From positions 26,741,001 through 26,805,000 of the forward strand of contig CANTUV010000037.1 of the NCBI GenBank assembly GCA_947685225.1: a stretch of DNA of 64,000 nucleotides, read 5' to 3'. Positions 10,132 through 20,968 of the stretch are shown here, piece by piece (positions within the stretch are counted from its first letter, which is position 1; each line of letters begins with the position of its first letter). The position numbers and the translations under genes were made by a program. The notes below the pieces were generated by a model. It was given only the letters and a program-made list of their open reading frames with translations. It was not told the DNA's origin and searched no databases. Origin of the DNA: Garcia nutans. Lineage: Eukaryota; Streptophyta; Magnoliopsida; Malpighiales; Euphorbiaceae.

Positions 10132-11502
10132 AAATTATAAAAGACAAAAGATAAAATGTTTATTTAAAAGCAGCGGAAAATATAACAATTATTTACAAAT
10201 ACTTGTACATCAAACTCAAGTTTTACAAAACATAAAATATATATACATGTTTGGCAGTATGTCCTTGATCTTTAAGCTCCACTATCAATGCCTCAAAATC
10301 TAGACTCTACTCGGTCTAGCGAAACTCTCTGGTTCTTCTCTGTCACCTGCGCGATGAATCACAATCGCGCTAAGCCAACGGCTTAGTGGTACAAACTACA
10401 ATAACAATATGCTTCTATGCAATGCCAATGTAACACATTTCAACAATTAATATAATATTCACAAATGATATTTTTATATTGTTTATAAGACTTCATTTCA
10501 TTATTTTATTCATTTATTTCATCACTTATAATTTGCATTGACACAAAGACACATATGGGCCCAAAAGACACTAATATATTATTCAAAGTTCAGAGTTACT
10601 GCTTTGGGCCAATATCATATTCATCAAGCCCGTAGGCGATACACATATATCTCTATCCATGGATAGGGTAACAGACCCAGTCTCTTGGACCTCAACCCGG
10701 CTAAACTCGAGGAGATCCTCAACCTGGCTAGACTGTTACCTATTTTTGAGGCTTACGACCCGGTCTTTTCACCCCCAAAACATCACATTTCACATTTATC
10801 ATTTCACATTTTTCAACTGGAATCGGCTTAGGACCCGGTCTTTTCACCTATCCAGTAATTCATTGGCATGCCACCAAACTTAGAACTCTGAAGGTTGAAT
10901 AATACATTAGACACAAAATCTTTTCATTTATATCTTTATACCTTTCTTTCTCAATTCATTTCTCATAATCAAAATAGGCAACCATGCCTCAATTATAATT
11001 CATTTGCATCATCATAGCCAACAATCATGGCTTCTCATCACATCAAGATAGTATACATCTATATCATCAATTTCGTTGAACATTATCTAGACAAACATGC
11101 CTCAATCATTTCATCATTATAACCCATCACATTGGTTTCACATCTCATTATATCTCAATTCACATTTAAGTGTACATAGTCAATGGCATTAACACACAAT
11201 TTAGATGCTCATCAATATTCACATTATATCAACTATAACATTATTAATAAGTATCAACAATATGTTATATTTCATAACACATTTACAATCAAATGTATGT
11301 TAAGTCTCAATATCATATGAATGTATGCAATAATGTAGCTTGTACTTACCTTAAGCACCACCTATACAAATCTATACACTTCCTTTTCCAACACTTCTTC
11401 ACCACTTAAGTTAGGGCAAATCAACCTCTTCACAACCTAATCCAAAAGGAATAGTACAAATGAGATAAAATAGATAAGGCTAACTAGGGCAAACTCTACA
11501 CA

Positions 11503-11854
11503 TGACACGCTCAACAACACGGGTGTGTCCCTGACCGTGCCCTAAACTTACAACACAGAAGCTTTGACACGCTTAGAACCACGGGCGTGTCACTGAACGT
11601 GTAGTACATTCTGTCTCACAGAAACATTTACATGTTCAACAATATGGGCGTGTTCATGGCCGTGTCAATTCCTCACCAACACAGTAGCTATGACACGCTC
11701 AGTGACATGGGCGTGTCACTGGACGTGTAAATGCTACTACTACACAGAAGCTGTGACACGCTCAGTGACATGGGCGTGTCACTGCTCGTGTCACTCATCC
11801 AAAAACACAGAACCATTGACACGCCTAAAACCTGGTCGTGCTCATGGGCGTGTC
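11503..11854. repeat. Roughly 60-bp repeat with GACACGC...GCGTGTC dyads
   Basis: Four to five diverged units carry GACACGC, a spacer ending in ATGG or ACGG, and GCGTGTC (for example 11691-11718 and 11754-11780). Each unit can form a 7-8 bp stem. Similar words occur at 18478-18630 in solo LTR S1. Confidence 0.75.
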
Positions 11855-12355
11855 AGGCCAAAAATACAGATTCCGGCCACAACAACACTACCTCCAACAA
11901 ATCACTTCCTTTCACCAAAATCCACTTCAAACAAACTTAGCTCAACATACCCAAGAACCATAACAAACTTGTAAAAATACCAAAACAACTACAAAACATA
12001 TATCAATCATAAATCATAATCATCACAACAAACCCTAAACACAATCACACACTTTCTCTTCCAACCAACTTACTCTTTTCTTCAATCCAAACTCAAAAAT
12101 CCAAAAATCAAATGAATCAAACACTCCTAAACACAACACAATCAAAACACACTCCTATCATCAACAATAATCCCTCAAACTCAAACATAACTCCAAAATA
12201 AACAAGAGAAAATCAAGAGAGAACTTACCAAAGTTGATGATACTTCTCAAATTTCAACTTCTTCACTTGAATCTTCCTTCAATTTGAGCTTGGATCACAA
12301 AACTCACACACTCTCTCTCTCTTGCTTTAGATTGCCGACCAACAAAAGGAAAAGA

Positions 12356-12689
12356 AAAGAAATGAAAGAGAAAATGAAGAAACCAAAGTCAAATACTCCT
12401 TTCTTTAAACCTCCTCCAAGCAATTATAATATTAAATAATCCAAATTAATCTCTTCCACTCATTTTAATTTCCCATTTTCCACTAATTAACTTAATTAAT
12501 TAAAAATAACTAAATATCTTCTTCCTTTGACCAACACAATTGACTTGTATATATGTTGTATATATTTACATATACACAACATATACACTTCCCCTTTAAA
12601 ATTCTCTTCTCTTTAAAATTTAACATATACATTCAATACAATTACAACATTAATATCAAAACTTCTAGGGCATACTTTAGGATATTACA
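12356..12689 (-). repeat. Right arm of the terminal inverted repeat of element C
   Basis: Pairs with 7804-8138. This copy is in its natural place at the start of the minus-strand LTR, and the sequence continues normally to its left. Confidence 0.85.
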
Positions 12690-13011
12690 AGTCGAGGACA
12701 TCTAGTGCAAAAAAATTACTGTAATTAATTGAAAATGTTACCCCTAAAAATTAAGCAAAGGCTAAATTTAAATTGATTTTTGGAGAAATAATAATGATAT
12801 TACCATATTATAATGATAAGAATTAGGGAAAAGAGGAATTTAATAAATTGAAGTGGATAATGTGCAAGTGCCACGTAGTGTATGTTAGAGACTTGTAGCC
12901 AAGAGCATACTAATAAAATTTTAAAAAATAAGGTTAGGTACCGATAAGCAATAGGGTATAGACTATCTTCCTACACATGAACGTGGCTAGATAAAATGCA
13001 AACATGCACAT
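12690..13011. other. Anonymous AT-rich host DNA
   Basis: Nothing recognisable lies between element C and the copia fragment. Confidence 0.5.
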
Positions 13012-13272
13012 TGTGAAATAAAAAGAAGGGAGAAGCAATTGAGAAAGAAATTTTCATTTATTTTATGTTCTTATATTGATTATTATATATACTATTTATA
13101 CTAGTTAGTTATACACTAATTAGGAACTTTTATGCACAATATAGAAAGCTATCATAATTATAGGTTAGAAGTTAGACAATATAGAAAGCTATGTAAGAAG
13201 TTAGACAATATAGGAAGTTATCTTAATTATAGGAAGCTAATTATACAATATATGAAAAAATATATGTCAACA
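13012..13272 (-). repeat. Short 3' LTR of a minus-strand copia element
   Basis: On the minus strand it opens TGTTGACATATATTTTTTCA at 13272 and ends in TATTTCACA at 13012. It directly follows a G-rich polypurine tract and copia RNase H remnants. The length of about 260 bp is typical of small copia LTRs. Inside, three diverged copies of a roughly 35-bp word containing ACAATATAGRAAG occur at 13137-13240. Confidence 0.7.
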
Positions 13273-14162
13273 TCCCCCCCTGCCTCAAACTCAAGGTGGT
13301 AAGGAATCTATCATCTTGAGATTGTAACAAAGATCCTTAAATTGACGAGACGAATATGATTTGATGAAGACATCAGTAGCCTGCAGCTGTGAAGATGGAT
13401 AGTACCTTGAAGTACATGATGTCAGACAAAGTGATAGTCAATCTTAATAGGTTTGATATATTCATAAAAGACATCATTATGTGCAATTTGTAAGGCACCG
13501 TGATTATCATAGTGAAGTGTTATTGTAGAAGAGAAGATGACACCCATATCTCAATATTCTACTAGAGGAGTTCAGAGGTAGTATCTGTCAAAACTCGATA
13601 TTATGCTATGGTGCTAGAGCGAGAGAAAACTGTTTATTTTTTATTACGTGAAGAGATGATGGACGTGTCAAGGAAGAAATAGTAACTAGCAGTAAAGCAT
13701 TGATCAATCAGGTCTCCAGGCTAATCAACATTAGAATCTTCTTGTAACTCTAGTAATGAGGAGTGAGAGAAATGAAGACCATGGAAAAAAGTATCTTTGA
13801 TGTAGCAAAGAATACGATGAACCACAAATAAGTGAGTAGTACAAGGGGTAGTCTTAAATTGATTGAGAATGGGTGCAACGTATGCAATAACTTTATGAGA
13901 GACAATGAGATATATAAAACTACCGACAAGTTATTGATAAAGGGAGTGTCGTCACTGAGAAAAGTCTCCCTAGTAGCTGAAAGATGAACATTGGGTTCTA
14001 GGGGAGTTCTAATTGTCTTAGTGTCAATGATACCAGTACACAAGATAAGATCTATAAAATTTTTAGATTGAGACAGATAGTAGCCAAATGAATTAGAGGA
14101 AACCTCAAGTCCTTCATCTCAAACTATTGGTGAAGAAAGGATTTAAGTGTGGAGATACCCTA
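13273..14162 (-). pseudogene. Copia pol remnant (end of RT and RNase H), with polypurine tract
   Basis: On the minus strand, pieces of the end of the Ty1/copia polyprotein can be followed from about 14160 to 13280: a region like FEMKDL before the RT tail, TRTPLEPNVHLSAT-like sequence, the GLHFSHSSLLELQ segment that opens RNase H, and words close to YDNHGALQIAHNDVF and HHVLQGTIHLH, typical of the RNase H end. Frameshifts and stops break it throughout. It ends with a polypurine tract (about 13274-13290) next to the LTR. The left end is intact; at 14163 unrelated sequence begins, so the 5' part of this element is gone. Confidence 0.75.
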
Positions 14163-14879
14163 TGTAATACCTCAATGTAAAATTAATTCAGAATAATGGA
14201 GCAAAAATTTTTTACTAAGAATTTGAATTAAGGGAAACTAGGATACACATATATGACTCTAATCTTAGAAATTAATTAGCAAAATTTTATAAATGAACTC
14301 TAAAAATTAATTTAGAAGTTAATAATAACTAAAGTTAGGTCAAACTAAATTAATTTAATTATAGAATTATTACCTAAAAGATTATCGGATTATGGTTATA
14401 AACCAATAAAATGTGTGGTTATTGACATATGCATAAGCCATGAAATATTAATAAAATAAGTGTACCCAATGATAACTTGCTAAATGAGATAAATAACTAA
14501 ACAAGATTTGTATAGAATTTAAAAAAAATGTAAAATATTGTGTAATAAAATGACATATGCCAACTAATGGTAACCCATGTTAACTTATAAAGCATTAATT
14601 AATAAATGTTGAGTAATGGCAAGAATGTTGTAACAAATGTCCATGAAAAACAACACATGTTTAATGGTAGCCATATGAAGTTACAAGTGTAATTTAATCT
14701 TGTGTTACTTATTATTAATGTAGAAGAATTAGATGGAGGGGAATAACATGCGTTAAATTGAAGTTTGAGTTAGTGGCAAATGTTAGGTGTTAAAGTTTAT
14801 AAAGTGATGTGTTTAGTGATAGGGTTAGTAAAGGACATGTGTCAAATGTTAAAGTAGTAATTTTACACATGTCAAAGTG
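14163..14879 (+). other. LTR-like AT-rich sequence without genes
   Basis: The block opens with TGTAATACCTC exactly where copia homology stops, which resembles the start of a Tekay-type LTR in + orientation. I see no matching end. No coding sequence is present. Confidence 0.35.
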
Positions 14880-15960
14880 AAGACCCTTAATTTTGGCCCT
14901 TTAATAAATCTAGACTCAATTTAAAAGCCAGAGAAACTATAAGCTCAGGAAACAAAAAAATTGCTCGGCATATGGCCATGAGTCATGGTGAATGGGTCAA
15001 AGTCACGGCAAATATATTCTTTGAAAGCCTCTCTTATGCCACTCTTAGTGTAGAAACTCTCTTTCCTTTTCTCACTGATAATAAATTCTTTACCCTCATT
15101 TTCTCTCTTTACTCTTTCTTTGGAGCTCTCTCCTTTTTCCTTCTCTTTCTTTTTGACTTCATTAATTTTTCCACTCTTCTTTTCTTCCTTCGAGGACTCT
15201 TTTCTCTTCTCTCCACTTGCTTTTTCCCCTTATTTTTACTCTCTCTCTCTCACTGTGCATTATTTTCACCTCACCCTCATACACTTCCTTTGGTAAAAGG
15301 GGGACAAGAGTTATTTTCCTGCCATCGTTCTCAAAGACATACTAGTTTGTGTACACATTATGCATTACTCTTCTATCAAGTTGCCATGTCTTCCTGATAA
15401 AAGGTGACCTGTTTGCATAGGTACAACATAAAAAAGCATCTCATCTTTATACTTCCCAATCTTAAAAATAACTAGAACATGCATTATGACCATTTCCCCA
15501 TAATCATTCAACCACTTCAATTTATAAGGTTAGGGGTGTTTAAGAGTTGGCAATCCTAACTTCTCTATTAGGGTAGTACTTGCAATATTAAAGACACACC
15601 TAACATCAATTATAACATCACATACCCTATCTTGCACTAAACACCTAGTGTGAAATAGGTTTTCCCTTTGATAACACTCTTCGAGTTGGACATGCAAACT
15701 CATGTTCCTCCTAGTCATTAAAGCTCTACCACTCTCCACTAGTGTCAATGAATCATCCTCATCATCACTACTCTCCTTAGTCGATGTTTTCTCCTTGCTA
15801 GCCTCCTCATCACTAGTAAAGTAATAAACCCCATCCACCATGCACATAATCCTTTGATTAGGACAATCACTCCTATAATACCCTACACCACCACACTTAA
15901 AGCTCTCTAATTTAGATGAAGAAGAAGGTTATATTTATCTTTCTCCTTGTTAGAAGTTGA
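14880..15960 (-). pseudogene. Gypsy gag zinc-knuckle and protease remnant
   Basis: Reading leftwards from about 15960 on the minus strand, a knuckle-like segment appears first (FKCGGVGYYRSDCPNQRIM), in which the first cysteine and the histidine of CCHC have been replaced (C to F, H to Y). Then come an acidic stretch, REN-FHTRCLVQDRVCDVIID (protease entry) and a segment like PYKLKWLNDYGEM and GRHGNLIEE, known from Ty3/gypsy elements whose protease reads QREN-FHTRC. Further left a lysine/glutamate-rich region continues towards 14900. The DGG-type catalytic triad is degraded. This fragment is a different family from elements A, B and C. Its RT and LTRs are absent. Confidence 0.65.
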
Positions 15961-16009
15961 TGCTTTGGGTGCTTCTTTAGATTCTATCTTGGGCTTTGAA
16001 GAAGTAACT

Positions 16010-16358
16010 TTATGTATATGGTAGGTATATGTTATGTATACCTAACACTCTCCGTTGGTGTATGTTATGTATTCATTACCTTTCTCCTTGTCTTTATGTA
16101 TATGTGTATACATTAGGTATATGTTAGGTATATATTATGTACACAATATATATAGTATATATATAGTATATATATTATGTATCCATTGTATATATTATGT
16201 ATATATAGTTTATATGTTATGCATCGAGAATGCATATCATGTATATCTAGTGTATATATTAAGTATACATTAGGTATATACAGTGCATACCCCTCTTCTA
16301 ACACAGTAACTAACCCTTCATATTAATTACTTTAATGTATATCAAAATTATGAATATT
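16010..16358 (-). repeat. 3' LTR fragment of element A
   Basis: On the minus strand it opens TGTAATATTCATAATTTTGA at 16358, right after a purine-rich tract. It matches the 5' LTR start of element A, split by S3 into 25030-25096 and 28179-28341. It consists largely of ATGTATATTA-type words. Only the first about 270-350 bp of an LTR near 1.7 kb remain. Confidence 0.65.
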
Positions 16359-16385
16359 ACAATTCTCTCCTCCTTAAGGAATTTT
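16359..16385 (-). other. Polypurine tract of element A
   Basis: On the minus strand AAGGAGGAGAGAA lies directly before the LTR start at 16358. Confidence 0.6.
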
Positions 16386-16395
16386 GTCTACGCAA

Positions 16396-16596
16396 TTACC
16401 TATTATAATAAGCAAACTCAACCGAAGGCAAATACCTTTTCCAACTATCTATAAAATCAATCACATAATTAGTTTTGGTGCACAAACTTCCATCATCTCT
16501 CACTATGGAATCTCTACTCTCCCTATTATGAACCTCTTCAATCATCTTTTGAAATTTCAAAGCTCTCTTTTGTACTTTTCTAATTTGATCAAGCAA
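16396..16596 (-). pseudogene. Integrase fragment of element A
   Basis: A 66-codon minus frame contains SIVRDDGSLCTK, resembling the strand before the integrase zinc domain, joined directly to DSWKRYLPSVEFAYYNR, which matches the W--YLPLVEFAYN segment near the end of the integrase core. The H2C2 finger and the catalytic aspartates are missing, so two distant parts have been joined by deletion. It is next to the protease pseudogene, so RT and RNase H were deleted too. Confidence 0.7.
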
Positions 16597-16631
16597 TCAT
16601 AATCTGGAAATGGTATCTCCATCAAATCACC

Positions 16632-17067
16632 TCAAAACTCAACATCATGAATCACTAATGGACAATCTCGGTACACCTTACTAACTACTACACTATACCT
16701 CAAAGAATTAGTGACTAGTACATTATACTCTAAAGACTTAGAATGCCTATCATCAATAGACATAGCAGTTGCACTAATATATGAATAAGACAATCCATGA
16801 TCAATCAATGCATGAAACATTAATGACAAATAAAGAGAATTTATCAACAACCACATCTGAGACATTATGCTTCCTCTGCATCTCATAAACTCTCTGTAAT
16901 GTTTTGGCCTCCTTCAGTGTGCCCACTAATATAGACTTCTCTCTATGACTTGACCCTACTAGGCCACCTTTTCCTTCTCTACCACTAGGCCTAAACATAA
17001 TAGTCTTTCTCTGACTAGCCCCTAGCAGCTCTGGGTAATCTTTCACATAATGATCTACGGATCCCAA
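16632..17067 (-). pseudogene. Protease and zinc-knuckle remnant of element A
   Basis: Frames from 17067 to 16632 show a knuckle end (SVDHYVKDYPE, with the last cysteine replaced by tyrosine), then the protease region (HALIDHGLSYSYISATA, LVTNSLRYSVVVSKVYRDCP). The DSG/DPG active site reads DHG. At least one frameshift near 16880-16800 separates knuckle and protease. It is homologous to the protease of elements B and C. Confidence 0.8.
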
Positions 17068-17079
17068 AACTAGTCTCCC

Positions 17080-17592
17080 AACAAGTACCTATGTGCACTC
17101 TACCATACTAAATACACAAAGGATGATCAGAACTCCGAGAAGAAGGTGTAAGGGCACTAGCAACTGATAATATAGGCCTCTAACTCTCACCAAAACTCTG
17201 TGAAGGATTTTCTCTCCCTCTCTTGCAAGATGATGACTCCTCTTCAAACTAAGATATTCTACCCTTGCTTTCTTCCAAATCTGCAATAGCTACAACGTCC
17301 TGAGCCTTCTCCACACTCCTAGTAGCTAATATTAGTCTAGAGAAAACTTCATACTGTACTGCTGCTATCTAACATCGAATAGCAGGCTTCAACCCTTATT
17401 TAAATCTCCTACATATGTCCCTCTCATCAGAAACAATCCCACTAGCATATTTACTCAACCATAAGAACTCTTTTTCATACTTTATCCCTGACCTCATCCC
17501 CTGCTTAAGATTTAGGAACTCCCTCTTCTTCTCATTCTTATAATCTCTAGGCATATATTTCCCTCCAAACTCTGCTAGAAAATCATCATAAG
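17080..17592 (-). pseudogene. Gag (middle and C-terminal part) of element A
   Basis: The minus frame 17596-17396 reads TYDDFLAEFGGKYMPRDY, then FLNLKQGMRSG and FLWLSKYASGI, the retrotransposon gag capsid segment usually seen as W-DFL-EF--KY-P and FL-LKQG. It continues with frameshifts to about 17080. Its N-terminal neighbour, ending in AHDWWKTISHGLDRLPLL, lies at 20262 and further right; the two halves were separated by S1, which inserted at TCAAT. Confidence 0.8.
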
Positions 17593-17597
17593 TCAAT

Positions 17598-20256
17598 TGT
17601 AATGTTTAAAACTTTAAATACTAAACTTTTAATTTAATATAAATAATTGATAGTGAATTGTGATATAAGTGGTATAGATAAGTGATATTAATAGTGGATC
17701 TTAAAAATTTACTGAAGAAATTATGTATTTTTACGGTTTTACGAGATTAAAAACTCAAATTAGAATCAAAGGATAGAAAAGAGGGTGCACCATATTTAAA
17801 ATCAAATTGGCCACACTAGATTAAGCAATAAATATATATATATGTGTATATGGACAGATGTGTATTTATGTAGAAGCTTCTTTCTTCTTCTTCCTTCTTC
17901 TTTCCACGATCATCATCACCAACACCACCAAAGCTCCTTCTTTCTTCCTTCTTTTCAAGAATTTGGCTAAAATTTAAGAGAAAATCATATCTAGCTATGA
18001 GTTTTTAAAAGAATAAGCTAGAAAAGGTGAGATGATCAGCAAGTGATCAAAGAAAAAGAGGGAAAAGAGAGAAGAAGAGAGAAATTGAAAGAGGTATGTG
18101 CTTATGTATTATACTTTACAAATAATTGAATTTCTATGAGTTTGAATATTTGAATTGATTGATTGAGTCATTTATGATGAATTATTTCTTGAAAATATTG
18201 ATTAAATGGATTGATGAGTGAAAAATGAATTAAAAGAACTTATATGTGGTGAGTTTGATTCTTAATTCAATCTTTATAAGAAATGGGTAGTTTGATGTTG
18301 TTTTACCATAAGTGATATTTGAAGGTTTGATTAATTGAAGTTTGAGTAAAGTATTAGATCTAGACTCTTTTATGTTAAAAAATTTTGGATTTGATTCATT
18401 ATTATCAGAGATTTTGAATATATTGAGTTAAAATGGTTAAGTGTGCGAAATGTAGAATTTTTGCCTAACATGGCCTGTGACACGCCCATGTCAGTGGGTG
18501 TGTCATAGTAACAGAATTGTAAAATAAATGACACACCCACTGACATGCCCATGTCATTAGACATGTCAAAGCTACTGTGAAATGGGCAAATGACATGCCC
18601 AGTGACACGCCCATGTCACTGGGCGTGTCACTTGAAGAAATTTTCCTAAAATGGCTCTTTTTCTTGTGTTTCATCTGTGATTTAGGCTTAATTAACCATA
18701 AGGCCTTAAAGTGTAAAGGATTTTTAAAATCAACCCTATCAAGTAGTGTAATAAATTTTGAATATATGATAAATATGTGTAATACCAAGTGTTGATCAAA
18801 GAATTATTCCATTGAAGTGATATACATAATTCAATGATAATTAAAACTAATGAATTGCCCAAATCATACTGATTTTAGATCTAGCTTTGGATTGAATGGC
18901 TAATTAGATGAAGGATAGCCATAATGAGAGTGAGGACTTCATGCCATTAATGGACTCATTGTGTCATCAGTGACAGTGGGTATAATTGCCATTATACATT
19001 CTTGAGATTTGACATTAAAATTGTTACACTAACATGTTATCCAAACCTATGATCTGAGTTTAGTATGTATGGGCATATTTAATGAAGTTATCTAAATTGA
19101 AAATATATATGAATATTACGTTGTGAATAATGGAAGAAATGCAAAATAATAATATAAGTCAATTACTTGAAATCGACTTACTGTGTTACAATATGAAAGT
19201 GATTAGTAATGTATATATTAAGGTTTATAAGTGAAAGTTCTAATGCACTGAATAGAAATGTTATGCTCAAGTTATTGAATTGATCAATAACTTTCTAAGT
19301 GTTATAATGATTGAAAGTGTATATAATGATATAAGATACAAAGTGCTCCAAAGTATAGTACTAAATTTAAGTGCTAAAAATTATAGATTGAATGAAATTA
19401 TTATATATGTGAAACTGAAAAGTAAGACTTACTGAAAAATAAATAAGTATAATATGAGCAATATTAACAAATGAAAAAGTAAATCTTAAATAAAATGATT
19501 TGAAAAGAGAAAAGTTGCAATCCCAAAAGTGTATTGTAGCATGATAAGTTTTATAGAGTTAAAGTTATTATTTTGTGTAATCAAAATATTATGTTGGTTT
19601 GTTATTGAAAATAGTTAATATAATAAAATATTTCTTAAAACTGAGTGTTGTTACTATATTTCCATAAGTATTTTCCTTTAATATTAAGTGACAAAATATG
19701 TTTATACAAGCACCACTAAGCTTTGCTTAGCGTGTTAGAATTATTTTCTGACACGCAGGTATCAGGTCATCGGAGCAAGTTAAGAAGTGGAATTAAGGAT
19801 CTCATGAAATTCAAGATATTACCTATAATACATATAGAGATTGTTTGTATATTATACTCATAAGTTATGAAATGTATATATACAATTTAATTTGGCTATT
19901 TGAAAGATTGTACAAATTTGTAAACATGAAAGAAATATATGTATTTAAAGGATGAAGTTTGAGATTTTAGTGAATAATTATCAAATAAAGCAATGTATTA
20001 TATATTTATTTGATTTGATGAACTTATGATGTTTATCTGATTTATAATTACTATTTGGATTGTTGGAGATATTGGAGATTGGTTTAAATATTGGATTTAT
20101 AAGTGTTGTATTATACAGATTGTATTATTATTATTTGAAGATTTTTGTTAGTAACATTTTAAAAGGAAACTTTGTCAATGAATTGATTAGAGTACTAAAA
20201 CTATATTGAGTAACATTCTCTAATAGTTCTAATGATAATTGTCAGGGGATGTTATA
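17598..20256 (+). mobile_element. Solo LTR S1 (2,659 bp) with TCAAT target duplication
   Basis: It opens TGTAATGTTTAAAAC and ends GGGGATGTTATA (final CA changed to TA). It is flanked by TCAAT at 17593-17597 and 20257-20261. The gag frame of element A resumes on the far side. The chromovirus LTR signature CCACTAAGCTTTGCTTAGCG lies near 19711-19730. It contains dyad repeats at 18478-18630. No internal region is present, so this is a recombination product of a full element. Confidence 0.85.
18478..18630 (+). repeat. TGACACGCCC...GGGCGTGTCA hairpin repeats in S1
   Basis: At 18603-18630, TGACACGCCC and GGGCGTGTCA form a perfect 10-bp stem around ATGTCACT. At 18478-18505 the same left arm pairs with GGGTGTGTCA (one G-T) around ATGTCAGT. 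A diverged unit lies between them (18529-18568). Confidence 0.85.
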
Positions 20257-20261
20257 TCAAT

Positions 20262-20708
20262 AGTGGCAGTCTATCCAAACCATGTGAAATAGTCTTCCAC
20301 CAATCATGAGCATCTGCCTGCAATAAGGGCACAACATAATCAAACTTCTCTTCTGTTGTAGCTTCTAGCTGCTCAAAGACTCATTCCACACTATCCACAC
20401 ACTGCTCTACTTTTGCTAGATCAATTATACGCACAAAATTTGTGCCTCCATACTTCCTATTCCTAAGCTTGTCACACTTTCTACTCTACTAAGGTGCTAG
20501 AATATGATGAAAGTACTCTACCATCTATTGAACCCACACTGAAGGAGGATCCTATGCCATCGGTTTAGCTGCAACTGAAGCCTCTCTAGCACCCTTTATA
20601 CTCACTCCTAACCTAGCCCCAACTATTCCTTCATCTAGAGCATTACTCTTTGCACACTCCTCCTCTGATCTAAGGATCCTATAAGTCATCTCAACCTATA
20701 TCTATTAT
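20262..20708 (-). pseudogene. N-terminal gag of element A
   Basis: Minus-strand translation gives segments such as QLEATTEEKFDYVVPLLQ and AHDWWKTISHGLDRL, the conserved capsid region just before the W/Y-DDF motif carried at 17592. Stops and frameshifts are present. The left end abuts S1 and the right end abuts S2, close to where the gag start codon of element B lies in the homologous sequence. Confidence 0.7.
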
Positions 20709-20890
20709 TGTAACATCTATAAATTTTAAACATTATTAAATAATTAATCTAGAGGGCAATTAGTAAGTTGGAAGAGAGGAATATAAGATATATATAATGT
20801 ATACCTTGAATATACATGAAATATTTATGACATATGCATATACATAAAATATGCAATCCATATATGCAAAGTATATAATAATGTTGGAAG

Positions 20891-20968
<78 letters not shown>

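Larger units (their letters stand above)
7804..12689 (-). mobile_element. Rearranged Tekay-like gypsy element bounded by inverted U3 ends (element C)
   Basis: Read on the minus strand: an LTR from 12689 leftwards, a 478-bp repeat of part of that LTR where gag should be, protease and reverse transcriptase remnants to 8139, then an inverted copy of the first about 335 bp of the LTR ending at 7804. Both outer ends read TGTAATATCC inward. The flanking 5-mers AGTTG (7799-7803) and AGTCG (12690-12694) differ by one base and look like a target duplication. A normal element has LTRs in direct orientation, so this is an aberrant insertion unit. Confidence 0.65.
10132..12689 (-). repeat. LTR of element C (minus orientation), start at 12689
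   Basis: On the minus strand it opens TGTAATATCC at 12689. It contains the right member of the 478-bp repeat (10396-10871) and the chromovirus LTR signature with paired AAGC/GCTTAG words near 10370-10390 (GCTAAGCCAACGGCTTAGTG on the + strand). It is closely related to the LTR of element B at 34825-35961 (shared words near 35640-35890). Plus-strand frames inside it are not genes. Confidence 0.7.

Noticed and set aside
14972..15397. 141-codon plus-strand frame with hydrophobic stretches
   Set aside because: Shadow of the Lys/Glu-rich region of the minus-strand gypsy fragment.
16055..16304. Tyr/Ile-rich frames on both strands
   Set aside because: Produced by ATGTATATTA-type repeats of the element A LTR.
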